The notes below the pieces were generated by a model. That model made no database searches and was not told where the DNA came from. It was given only the letters and a program-made list of their open reading frames with translations. A stretch of DNA of 64,000 bases. Source: an uncultured Eubacteriales bacterium (GTDB lineage Bacteria; Bacillota; Clostridia; Oscillospirales; Acutalibacteraceae). Both the position numbers and the translations under genes were made by a program. Numbering within the stretch: the stretch's first letter is position 1; every line of letters starts with the position of its first letter. Location: positions 1 to 64,000 of the forward strand of contig CAKTEU010000010.1 of assembly GCA_934552855.1 (NCBI GenBank). The letters run 5' to 3'. Below are positions 44,445-52,768 of this stretch, piece by piece.

Positions 44445-45959
44445 ATGAAACTCAAAAAAACGTTCAGCTTTTTTCTTTCTTTGTCTCTTGCGTTTTGTTC
44501 TTCGCTCGGACTCGTTTCCTTTGCAAAGGAAACAAGCTTTGAAAAAAACTGCCCAACCGTTCATGTTGTGGGCTTTATGTCATGTTCGCTTTATGAAAAT
44601 CCCGGAACGGAAAACCAAAAGCAGATTTGGCCGCCTTCAAACGACGCTATAATCGGTGCGGTCAAAGAGGCACTCCCCGCCCTTGTTTCGGTTTCGGTCA
44701 CAAAAGATTGGAAAAAGTTTTCCGATGCAATAATTCCGGCCGCAAACAAGATTTTTGAACCGGTTTGGCTCAACGAAAACGGCGAAAATGACAGCAACAC
44801 CGGTGTTGACTTTTCATACCCGTCAAAAGAAGAAGTTCTTTCAAAGGATAAATTCACATTTAAATATGACTGGCGTTTAAGTCCGCTTGAACTTGCAAAG
44901 CAGTTAAATGACTTCATTGAATATATCTGCAAACAAAGCGGAAGCGAAAAGATTTGCCTCACCGCTCATTCTTACGGCGGAGTTGTCTCTCTTTCATATA
45001 TAAACATTTTCGGAAGAGACAGGCTTCAGGGAGTTGTTTTTGATTCGACCGCAATTTTCGGCGAAACCTATACGGGCGAATTGCTCACAGGTCAAATCAA
45101 GCTTAGCCTTGACGCAATCAAAGGCTTTCTTTCGTTTGCCCTTGACGGAACAAACTACAAAACACTTGTTTCGACTCTCACAGAGCTTCTTTCAAGAGCC
45201 GGCGTTCTTGATTTTGTTATGAGCTTTGCCGATGAAATGCTTGAAGGAATCAAAGACGACGCTATTGCTCAGGTTGTTATGCCGCTGTTTTGCCGCTGGC
45301 CGACCATTTGGGCCATGTGTCCGGACGAATATCTTGAACGTGCATACAGCTATGTTTTCGGCGAAATTTGCGGCGGCGACACAGCGACTTACGCAAAGCT
45401 TATTCAAAAGCTTCATGCCTTTGACGGAACCGTCAGAAAAAACAAGATAAACCTTTTGACCGAAACCGAAAAGCAATGCCGTTTCGGCGTTTATTCCGCA
45501 TACGGCTACAGTGCGGTTCCGATCACTCCGACATGGAACGCAAATGGCGACGGCGTTATTGACACAAAATACACTTCCTTCGGCGCAACGGTTGCCCCCG
45601 TCGGTCAAAAGCTTTCGGACGAATATCTTTCGGGCAAAGACGAAAAGTATATTTCACCCGACAAACAGATTGACGCTTCAACCTGCCTTTTTCCCGAGCA
45701 GACATGGTTCATAAGCGGACTCAAGCATTCCACCGGTCACGATTCGCTTGAAGAGCTTTCAAATGCCATTCTTTATTCAAACGAAAAGGTTACCGTTGAC
45801 ACATTTGAAAAATATCCCCGCTTCCTTGCTTTTGACCACCGGAGCGAAAGCGTTGACGAAAACAAGGGCGAAGAAAACATTTTTGTCCGCTTCTTCAAAG
45901 CCGTTGCCGAACTTTTTGACGCAATCAAAAGGCTGTTTTCGAGAATTTTCGGAAAGTGA
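44445..45959 (+). CDS. Secreted LCAT-like lipase/acyltransferase, copy 1
   Basis: The 504-residue protein has a signal peptide (about 1-27, ending VSFAKE). It has an alpha/beta-hydrolase fold of the lecithin:cholesterol acyltransferase group: FKYDWRLSPLELAKQLNDF before the nucleophile elbow LTAHSYGGVVSL (Ser nucleophile), Asp in NGDGVIDTKYTS and His in KHSTGHDSLEEL. The C-terminus ends in an amphipathic Phe/Leu/Lys helix (FDAIKRLFSRIFGK) that may bind membrane. The frame opens at 44388, but ATG 44445 follows AAGGAGAAGATTTG. A tandem paralogue follows 33 bases later. Confidence 0.85.
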   Translation: MKLKKTFSFFLSLSLAFCSSLGLVSFAKETSFEKNCPTVHVVGFMSCSLYENPGTENQKQIWPPSNDAIIGAVKEALPALVSVSVTKDWKKFSDAIIPAANKIFEPVWLNENGENDSNTGVDFSYPSKEEVLSKDKFTFKYDWRLSPLELAKQLNDFIEYICKQSGSEKICLTAHSYGGVVSLSYINIFGRDRLQGVVFDSTAIFGETYTGELLTGQIKLSLDAIKGFLSFALDGTNYKTLVSTLTELLSRAGVLDFVMSFADEMLEGIKDDAIAQVVMPLFCRWPTIWAMCPDEYLERAYSYVFGEICGGDTATYAKLIQKLHAFDGTVRKNKINLLTETEKQCRFGVYSAYGYSAVPITPTWNANGDGVIDTKYTSFGATVAPVGQKLSDEYLSGKDEKYISPDKQIDASTCLFPEQTWFISGLKHSTGHDSLEELSNAILYSNEKVTVDTFEKYPRFLAFDHRSESVDENKGEENIFVRFFKAVAELFDAIKRLFSRIFGK

Positions 45960-45992
45960 TTAAAATAAAAGGAATACGAGGAGAAATTACGA

Positions 45993-47450
45993 ATGAAAAA
46001 AGTTCTTAGCTTGTTTCTTGCGCTTTTAATGATTCTTTCGGTTTCGGTATGCGCTTTTGCCGCCGAGGGAACCAAAACCGAAACAATCACTGAAAGCGAC
46101 CCCATGATCATGGTTCGGGGGATGGACTTCATGAACGTTAAAGTTGACCCGAACACAAAAGACGAAAAAGCCATTAACGATTTCAGCGTTAAAACAATCG
46201 CACCGGCCGCCGTTAAAGCCCTTTTTGAGCTTTTTATCAAACGCAGCAAGGACGAAGCGATTGACACCGTCCTTGACTGTGTATACGAGGTTCTCAAATA
46301 CAACACAATGGACGAAAACGGCGACCCGGCTTACAACACCGGAATGAGAGATTATTCGCTCAGCGCAGACCATTATCCCGAGCTTTTTGAAGAAGAAGGC
46401 TGTGAACTCGGAATGGTTCGCACCGCACTTGAAACATACGGAAAAAAGTATGTTTACTATGTCAGCTATGACTGGCGTGTTGACCCGTTTGTTGTTGCAG
46501 ACCAAATCAACAACGCAGTTCAGCTTGCCGTTAAAAACACCGGTCACAAAAAGGTCAACATTGTTTGCGCAAGCATGGGCGGAATCATGACAATGGCATA
46601 CCTTTCAAAGTATGGTTATGAAAACATCGGCCGCTGCATTTTTGATTCTTCAACCTTCTGCGGCGCACAGGTTGCCTGCGACGTTTTCACCGGCAGACTT
46701 CAGATTACGGCAGAAAACATTTATAACTATCTTTCAAACGGAAGCGCAAATGCAGCCGGAAAATTTGCAATGAACGTTCTTTACAAGTCCGGCGCAATAA
46801 AGCTTCTCACAAAGCTCACCGATTACATTCTTGAAAACCGCAAGAGCGACATTTATGACCGTGTTCTCAAACCGATTTTCGGCCACTCGCCCACCCTTTG
46901 GGGTCTTATCTGCGAAGATGATTACAACAAGGCAATGAATTTTGTTTTCGGCTCAAGAGACAATGTTACCGAAACCTTCCTCAAAAGAACCGACGCACTT
47001 CAAAGCATGATGAAAAACAGAACGGCACTTTTGAAAGAGATGATTTCAAAGGGTGTTAAAATCAACGTTCTTTCAAATTACGGCTCACCTGTTACTCCGT
47101 TTTGCGAAAGCTCCGATTTTTCGGGCGACACAATTCTTGAGGCATACAACACTTCGGGCTTTGCAACGGTTGCAAAATTCGGAAAAACGCTCGGCGATGA
47201 TTACAAAGCAGCAAATCCTGCCCTTGTTTCGCCGGACAACTGCGTTGACCTTTCAACCGCAATTCTTCCGGAATACACATACATGATCAAAAACGCTCCG
47301 CACGTTGCCGGTTCATACGGTACGGATTACAGCGATTTTATTATGTATCTTCTTTCAAACACAGGAAGTGCAAAAGCCGGTTCCAATCCGAAATATCCGC
47401 AATTCATGATTTCTGACTTCAACACGCAAACGCTTTCGGCGTTTGAATAA
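45993..47450 (+). CDS. Secreted LCAT-like lipase/acyltransferase, copy 2
   Basis: The 485-residue paralogue of the preceding gene has a signal peptide (about 1-22, ending AFAAE), the same YDWRVDPFVVADQINN strand, nucleophile elbow IVCASMGGIMTM, Asp in SGDTILEAYNTSG and His in KNAPHVAGSYG. The elbow has Cys at a position usually Gly. It lacks the C-terminal amphipathic helix of copy 1. GAGGAGAAATTACG precedes the ATG. The pair arose by tandem duplication followed by strong divergence. Confidence 0.83.
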   Translation: MKKVLSLFLALLMILSVSVCAFAAEGTKTETITESDPMIMVRGMDFMNVKVDPNTKDEKAINDFSVKTIAPAAVKALFELFIKRSKDEAIDTVLDCVYEVLKYNTMDENGDPAYNTGMRDYSLSADHYPELFEEEGCELGMVRTALETYGKKYVYYVSYDWRVDPFVVADQINNAVQLAVKNTGHKKVNIVCASMGGIMTMAYLSKYGYENIGRCIFDSSTFCGAQVACDVFTGRLQITAENIYNYLSNGSANAAGKFAMNVLYKSGAIKLLTKLTDYILENRKSDIYDRVLKPIFGHSPTLWGLICEDDYNKAMNFVFGSRDNVTETFLKRTDALQSMMKNRTALLKEMISKGVKINVLSNYGSPVTPFCESSDFSGDTILEAYNTSGFATVAKFGKTLGDDYKAANPALVSPDNCVDLSTAILPEYTYMIKNAPHVAGSYGTDYSDFIMYLLSNTGSAKAGSNPKYPQFMISDFNTQTLSAFE

Positions 47451-47466
47451 AATCAATAATACAAAA

Positions 47467-47500
47467 GGGGCTGTTTTGAAAAAAAGCAGTCCCGTTTGTT
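47467..47500 (+). terminator. Terminator after the lipase pair
   Basis: GGGGCTGTTTT pairs with AAAAGCAGTCCC (two G-U pairs), followed by GTTTGTTAT. Moderate strength. Confidence 0.55.
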
Positions 47501-47535
47501 ATGTCTCAAAAGACAAGTATTAAACTTAAAAGTTA

Positions 47536-47959
47536 TCAGCCTTTACCCGGCCGCCTTTTATAAAGCGACGCAAAAAGCAGAAACAAAAGCATAACGCCGA
47601 GGCATATTCCGTAAATTGCAAGGTTTTTTAAATTGAGCGTTGATGTTCCGCTTTGGCTTGCTCCGGGAAAATTCATTTGTCCGTTGCCGCCGGGAAAGTT
47701 TCCGCCGCCGATGTTCATGCTCTCGGGCTTATACAAATTTCCGCTTTGAACGCCGTTGATTTTTTCCAAAAGTGCCTTGTTAAACATTGTCAAAATAAAC
47801 GCTGTAAATTGTGTACCTTCCGTTTTCGTTTGAATGTGCGTCCGTTTTCATAACAGGTTTGATTCGCCGGCTGATTGCAAGATAATCGGACTTTGAAATT
47901 TTGTATTTCAGTTCGTGGCGGAATTTCGGCTTGTATCGGTACATTTCGGTGTGCCCCAT
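47536..47959 (-). pseudogene. Collapsed VTC-domain/CotH locus (deletion and frameshift remnant)
   Basis: From ATG 47959, which has an AGGGAGGATACTG site, the minus strand reads MGHTEMYRYKPKFRHELKYK and continues ISKSDYLAISRRIKPVMKTD to YTIYSVYFDNV, then stops. This is the N-terminus of a VTC (polyphosphate polymerase-like) protein. One frame over, the homology continues with FNKALLEKINGVQS and then jumps to a Gly/Asn/Pro-rich stretch and a C-terminal membrane helix with RRPGKG tail, typical of CotH-kinase proteins. VTC and CotH genes are neighbours in clostridia. A deletion has fused their ends, and a frameshift broke the product. Confidence 0.75.
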
Positions 47960-48250
47960 CAGTATCCTCCCTTCGTTCGTGTGAAAACAGTTTATCGTTT
48001 AATTCTAAAGGCCGCCTAAAAAAAAGTTCGGCCTTTCCTTTAGGTTCTCTTTAGGTAGGATTCATACGGCGCACTATGACCGTTTTCAACAAAAAGCAAG
48101 GATATGCGGTAAGGAAAATCAATGCTTTTGTACATTGAAAAAAAGTCCATTCTTTTGCTATACTTATAGTACGCTTTATTACATTAAAGGGCAGAGTTTT
48201 TTGTTCCGGCTTTTTGGGCGGAGGAACTAATTTATCAGGGAAGTATCAAA
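47960..48250 (+). promoter_or_regulatory. Intergenic region with DMT transporter promoter
   Basis: No gene is visible. TTGAAA (48135-48140) and TATACT (48159-48164), 18-base spacer, form a promoter for the DMT transporter. A hairpin AAAGGCCG-CGGCCTTT spans 48007-48036. TTTAGG occurs twice at 48040-48056. Confidence 0.6.
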
Positions 48251-49177
48251 ATGAACAAAAGCAGAAAAGGCAATTTTATCGGAAGCATACTTTTAACCGT
48301 TTGCGCAATAATTTGGGGAAGCTCGTTTGTTTCGCAAACAACGGGCGCACAGTACGTTGGGCCTTTCACATTCATGGCTTTGCGCTCGTTTCTCGGTTCG
48401 CTCACTCTTGTTCCGGTTATACTTATAAAGGACGCTTTTCAAAAGAAAAGGGGTACGTACATCGGCCTCAAAACAAAAAAAGAGCGAAACTTTTTTATCA
48501 AAGGTTCGCTCGCCTGCGGTGTTTCGCTTTGCGTTGCCTCGTGCCTTCAGCAGATAGGAATTGACAAAGGCACATCCTCCGGCAAAGCCGGATTCATCAC
48601 CGCTTTTTATATTCTTCTTGTTCCGATTTTCAGCGTGGTTCTCAAAAAAAAGATACGTCCGATCATTTGGCCTTGCGCCGCAGTTTCGCTTGTTGGGCTT
48701 TATCTTCTTTGTGTAAACGACAACAGCGTTCAAAGTTCGGACGCATATGTGCTTGCGTGTGCGTTTTTCTTCACGGTTCAGATTCTTATTGTTGACGTTG
48801 TTTCGCCAAAGGTTGACGGAATCAAGCTTTCATGCTGTCAGTTTTTTATCGTCGGCGTACTTGCGGCGATACCGATGATTCTTTTTGAGGACGTTTCGTT
48901 CGACTTCATCAAGGCCGCCGCTCCGTCAATCGCCTATTCCGGCATCATGTCAAGCGGCGTTGCGTACACGCTTCAGATACTCGGTCAAAAGCGCACGGAG
49001 CCTACGATTGCTTCAATGCTTATGAGTCTCGAATCGGTTTTTGCGCTCATTTCGGGAATGATAATTCTTCACGAAGCGCCAAGCACAAAAGAGGCCATCG
49101 GCTGCGTTTTGATGTTTGCGGCAATCATTGTTGCCCAGCTTCCGGAAAGGAAAACGAAAAAGATAACAAAAGCGTAA
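48251..49177 (+). CDS. EamA/DMT-family transporter
   Basis: The 308-residue protein has ten predicted membrane helices in two EamA repeats: first repeat near 10-145 (WGSSFVSQTTGAQYVGPFTF), second near 150-300 (ending ALISGMIILHEAPSTKEAIGCVLMFAAI). This family exports amino acids or other metabolites. The substrate is unknown. It is a single plus-strand unit between two terminators. Confidence 0.92.
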   Translation: MNKSRKGNFIGSILLTVCAIIWGSSFVSQTTGAQYVGPFTFMALRSFLGSLTLVPVILIKDAFQKKRGTYIGLKTKKERNFFIKGSLACGVSLCVASCLQQIGIDKGTSSGKAGFITAFYILLVPIFSVVLKKKIRPIIWPCAAVSLVGLYLLCVNDNSVQSSDAYVLACAFFFTVQILIVDVVSPKVDGIKLSCCQFFIVGVLAAIPMILFEDVSFDFIKAAAPSIAYSGIMSSGVAYTLQILGQKRTEPTIASMLMSLESVFALISGMIILHEAPSTKEAIGCVLMFAAIIVAQLPERKTKKITKA

Positions 49178-49189
49178 TTATAAAAATGC

Positions 49190-49211
49190 GGGCTGTCGGA
49201 ATGGACAGCCC
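49190..49211. terminator. Bidirectional terminator between DMT transporter and lectin gene
   Basis: GGGCTGTC and GACAGCCC with a six-base loop. It is followed by TTGTTTATT on the plus strand and by GCATTTTTATAATT on the minus strand. Confidence 0.8.
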
Positions 49212-49218
49212 TTGTTTA

Positions 49219-51768
49219 TTAATAGTGCATTGCGCCGCAGGAACATTCCTTGTTTATTTTGAAAAGCTTCCAGAAAAAGCGTGCAATTTTATAGAAGAAC
49301 CTTGAAATGCCGCCTTTGTGGCAAATGTGGGTGCAGTGCTTTTCGGGTGCAATGTCTTCGTTACAATTATCACAATAGCCGTCATTGTTTGCGTCTTTAT
49401 GTCCTGTTGCTTTTTCTGTAATTTCAACAAACCAATCACCGCAAATTGTGCAATAGGTATATTTCAGTCCGTCAAGTTCGCAGGTTGCATTTCTGTCATC
49501 AAACCATTCACCGTTCGATATATGTTCGTGATATGTTGATTCAACCTTTGCCGGCGAATATGAAATATCATCATTTGAAGTTAATGAATAATTGCAATCA
49601 TTAAGATAATCATTGCTGATTGTTTGAGTATATGTTGTTCCGATTTCAAGCGGAATATTTTCAATATATGACGTACTCAAAAGTGAATCGGACGATGCAT
49701 ATTCCGAAACCTCAATGTTCATTGTTCCCGTTGCGGATGAAACATATTCTATGCGATAACTGTCATCAAAAAGGAACACCGTTTTTTCATCACCGTCAAC
49801 GGAAATTGATGCATTTTCATCCGTGAGAGTAACAACATTCTTTTCAACGGCGGCAACAAGTTGATTTTCGGAGTTATATACATATACGTCAACCGGGCAT
49901 TTTATCGTGACCTTTCTTGCCGGAGTAACAATCAATTCAAAAATCAAACCCGAAACCGACTTATACTTTGTATGACTCAAAATTTCATTCAAAGTAGTTC
50001 CGAAAATTATATCAACGGCTTTGTTGGCGTTATTTCCCCATGATTTGTTGTATGCTTTTTTCAGCTCGGATTCAGCTATTTTGTATGCCGCATTTGCAAA
50101 AGCAGTCAAATTGCAGCCGCTAAGATTTCCGCAATATCCGGATCTTTTGATTTCAGCAGGTAATTTATTTGCCGTCCAACCGGGTTTTATATCATAATAA
50201 ATATTTCCCGTGTATGCGATCTCATTTGAAAGCAAACTGCTTTTATCATATTTGCATCTAAATACAACCGTTATCTTTCCGTAATCCTTTGTCTTAACTC
50301 TAACCGTAATAGAAACATCACCGCTGGAAACGCTTAAAAGCTGTGAATTGAAGTTAAAAGCTTTTTCAAGAACTTTTCTTTCCAAAACTTTTTCAAAGCG
50401 TTCTTTCGGTGCAGATGACAATGCAACGGCATATAGCAAAGCGTCTCCGATTGCACTGAGTTGCTGAGGATTAAAAAGCTTTGCCAATGAATCCGTAGTG
50501 TCTATAATAAGCGAACTTGAACCGGGCAGTTTTTCAAGCTCCGCAACAGCCTCTTTGAGTTCCTGATTCGCATTATTCTTTTCTTTTACATAGCTTTCGT
50601 TAACGAGTTTAACATTGCATTTTGCAGGAGCTGTGCGGTTTTGGGAATTTTGCGTATAATCAACGGTAATCTCAATATTGACATATTCGCTTGCCGTGTT
50701 TTTGGGAAATTTATGTTTCTTCGGAATGCTGATTTGCGCCGAAACATTTGTTGATTCACCGGGACGAAGAACTTTGTTGCAATCAATTGTTAAAGTTTCT
50801 TTGCCGTCAAAATTAATCGCTTTTTTATTGTCTGTTTTTAATGTTATTGAATTGATGTGAATGTCAAAGTCGGAAAAATTCTTTAAAAGGCTTCCGTCAA
50901 AACCGTTCGGTTTGCTTTCTCCTCGATATATGCAGTGGTTGATATCTATTGATATATTCTGATTTTTTTCTTCGTTTTTTTCTTTAACATATGTAATATT
51001 TTTGGTTTCGGCTTTGCAAGACAAATAGGTATCGACCCGTGACAGCAAATCAATCCAGACAATCTCTTTGTTTTTAATGAAAAACAGCACTTCTTTGCCA
51101 ACAAAAGTTTCTGCCTTTTCGGCACTGAGAAGGTCGGGCTTAATGTCATATTCCTTTCCGTTGATTGTTGCCGTGTAAGCATAGGTAACTATATTAGGCG
51201 CAATGAGCACATCTCCGTGTGATTCAAAAATGCCTTTTCTGACAATTTTAAAATTTGATTCCCATTCGCAGATGAAACCAAAATCGCTCAGACGATATCC
51301 GGACCAATCTCTTCCGTTTCCGTTTTCGTCATTCCACGTTCCAGATGGAAAGGATGCATTTTTTGTATACATCATTACAGCATTTTGCATATTAAAAACG
51401 TTGTTGGGCTCTCCGCTTGCCCAATTGGTATAACTAAATTCTTCATTAGTAATCCAAATCATATTTCCGTTTTTTGGATATGCCCCTATCCACATATTCC
51501 TTTTTGATGATGAATTAGTAATTTCAATCATAAATGATTGTTCATCGTCAGAAGTAATTGTTACTAAATGACCGCCGATCTTTTCACAATATGATTTTGC
51601 GTCACTCCAACTTTTAGATATGTCATACGCTTTATAATAATGCCCATTAAATTCTACGGCATCTTCCGGTATTTGGGCTTCTTTCGCAAACGAAATCACA
51701 GGCAGAGAACCGATAATCATAAATAGCATTAAAGCAACCGATAATATTCTTTTCATTTTATTTTTCAT
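49219..51768 (-). CDS. Large secreted C-type-lectin-domain protein with Cys-rich C-terminal module
   Basis: The 849-residue protein has a signal peptide (about 1-28, ending VISFAKE). A C-type lectin domain follows (about 35-165): GHLVTITSDDEQSFM, MWIGAYPKNGNMIWI, NWASGEPNN with the EPN sugar/calcium motif, and GFICEWE. The middle 600 residues are mixed beta and helical without a recognised domain. The C-terminus has a CxxCG-type pair, GHKDANNDGYCDNC, and a final 38-residue module: C-x3-C-H-K-G-G, an aromatic Lys/Phe/Trp helix, C-x-C-G-A-x-H-Y. Codons are more AT-rich than in neighbours. ATG 51768 has AAAGGATG upstream. It probably acts at the cell surface in glycan or host binding. Confidence 0.8.
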   Translation of the reverse strand: MKNKMKRILSVALMLFMIIGSLPVISFAKEAQIPEDAVEFNGHYYKAYDISKSWSDAKSYCEKIGGHLVTITSDDEQSFMIEITNSSSKRNMWIGAYPKNGNMIWITNEEFSYTNWASGEPNNVFNMQNAVMMYTKNASFPSGTWNDENGNGRDWSGYRLSDFGFICEWESNFKIVRKGIFESHGDVLIAPNIVTYAYTATINGKEYDIKPDLLSAEKAETFVGKEVLFFIKNKEIVWIDLLSRVDTYLSCKAETKNITYVKEKNEEKNQNISIDINHCIYRGESKPNGFDGSLLKNFSDFDIHINSITLKTDNKKAINFDGKETLTIDCNKVLRPGESTNVSAQISIPKKHKFPKNTASEYVNIEITVDYTQNSQNRTAPAKCNVKLVNESYVKEKNNANQELKEAVAELEKLPGSSSLIIDTTDSLAKLFNPQQLSAIGDALLYAVALSSAPKERFEKVLERKVLEKAFNFNSQLLSVSSGDVSITVRVKTKDYGKITVVFRCKYDKSSLLSNEIAYTGNIYYDIKPGWTANKLPAEIKRSGYCGNLSGCNLTAFANAAYKIAESELKKAYNKSWGNNANKAVDIIFGTTLNEILSHTKYKSVSGLIFELIVTPARKVTIKCPVDVYVYNSENQLVAAVEKNVVTLTDENASISVDGDEKTVFLFDDSYRIEYVSSATGTMNIEVSEYASSDSLLSTSYIENIPLEIGTTYTQTISNDYLNDCNYSLTSNDDISYSPAKVESTYHEHISNGEWFDDRNATCELDGLKYTYCTICGDWFVEITEKATGHKDANNDGYCDNCNEDIAPEKHCTHICHKGGISRFFYKIARFFWKLFKINKECSCGAMHY

Positions 51769-52048
51769 TCCGATTTCATCCTTTCGATAAAAGTTGATTT
51801 TTTGTTTTTGTTGACCGAAAAAGTCTGCCCTCCTTTCTAAACAATAAAAAGTGCGCCTCCAAATGAGACGCACCGCAAAAATGCAATCTCATTTGTTGGC
51901 ACACAAATCGTTTAACATACATAAAAAGGCATAGTAAACAGAGAATGCACTTTTACCAAAAGTGTATTCCTATTTATGCATGTTAAATTGTGTGCCCAGA
52001 TTAGTTTATCACAAGGCACACAAAAAATCAACTTTTTTCTAAAAAACG
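51769..52048 (-). promoter_or_regulatory. Structured region before the lectin gene
   Basis: No gene. On the minus strand the order is: GGCACACAA-type repeats (copies at 51898-51906 and 52015-52023, inverse at 51988-51996) framing a long imperfect palindrome of about 99 bases with an inner GAATACACTTTT-AAAAGTGCATTC stem. Then come CAAATGAGA and TCTCATTTG (51871-51895), and an overlapping terminator at 51850-51873. The stems compete, as in an attenuator. It may instead be a small palindromic mobile element plus the sigE terminator. Confidence 0.55.
51846..51873 (-). terminator. Intrinsic terminator between sigE and the lectin gene
   Basis: Stem GTGCGTCTC with GAGGCGCAC (one G-U pair), loop ATTTG, followed on the minus strand by TTTTTATTG. 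Strong. It lies about 80 bases upstream of the lectin start. Confidence 0.85.
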
Positions 52049-52768
52049 TCATTCGATTTTTTCAAGTTCTCTCCGAAGGTGTTCGATTATGCGCTTTTCA
52101 AGCCGGGAAATATAGCTTTGCGATATTCCGAGCATATCGGCAACCTGCTTTTGGGTGTATTCCTTTGAGCCGAAAAGGCCGAAACGCATTGTCATGATTG
52201 CTTTTTCACGCTCGTCAAGTTTTTCGACTATTGCAAGAAGCTGATTTTTTTCGTCCTGCATTTCAAGGTCACGGCCGACGGTGTCGCTGTCACTTCCGAG
52301 CACATCGGACAAAAGCAGCTCGTTGCCGTCCCAATCAACGTTCAGCGGCTCTTCAATTGAAACTTCGTTTTTTCGGTTAGATGTTTTTCTAAGGTACATC
52401 AGTATTTCGTTTTCGATACAGCGAGAGGCATAGGTTGCAAGCTTGATTTTTTTTGAAGGGCAAAACGTATTCACAGCTTTGATAAGCCCAACCGTTCCGA
52501 TTGAAACAAGGTCTTCAATGCCGATTCCCGTGTTCTCAAATTTTCGTGCGATATAAACCACAAGGCGAAGATTGTGAACAACAAGCTTTTCTCGGTTTGA
52601 ATTGTCTCCGCTTTCAATTTGGGCGAGTATCTCCTCTTCCTTTTTTTTGCTGAGCGGAGCCGGAAGAGTTTGCGAACCGTTGACATAGAAAAATTCGCTT
52701 TCCGCTCCGATAAAAATCAAAAAGCGGCGTTTCAGCCAGAAAATAGTTAGCTTTAAATTTGAGAGCAT
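52049..52768 (-). CDS. sigE: Sporulation sigma factor SigE (pro-sigma-E)
   Basis: Mother-cell-specific sigma factor. The 239-residue protein has an N-terminal pro-sequence (about 1-30, with the hydrophobic FLIFIG stretch and cleavage region FFYVNGSQTLP). Region 2 follows (NLRLVVYIARKFENTGIGIEDLVSIGTVGLIKAVNTF, ATYASRCIENEILMYLR) and region 4 (KQVADMLGISQSYISRLEKR). AAAGGAGG precedes ATG 52768, which overlaps the spoIIGA end by 16 bases. SpoIIGA, encoded just upstream, would remove the pro-sequence. Confidence 0.97.
   Translation of the reverse strand: MLSNLKLTIFWLKRRFLIFIGAESEFFYVNGSQTLPAPLSKKKEEEILAQIESGDNSNREKLVVHNLRLVVYIARKFENTGIGIEDLVSIGTVGLIKAVNTFCPSKKIKLATYASRCIENEILMYLRKTSNRKNEVSIEEPLNVDWDGNELLLSDVLGSDSDTVGRDLEMQDEKNQLLAIVEKLDEREKAIMTMRFGLFGSKEYTQKQVADMLGISQSYISRLEKRIIEHLRRELEKIE

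Noticed and set aside
47536..47793. An intact 85-residue membrane protein gene
   Set aside because: Its first residues continue a VTC domain from another frame and its end resembles a CotH tail; it lacks its own ribosome binding site, so it is a remnant.
47794..47959. Non-coding leader of the DMT transporter
   Set aside because: The minus strand encodes a recognisable VTC N-terminus with a ribosome binding site, so it is part of the remnant.
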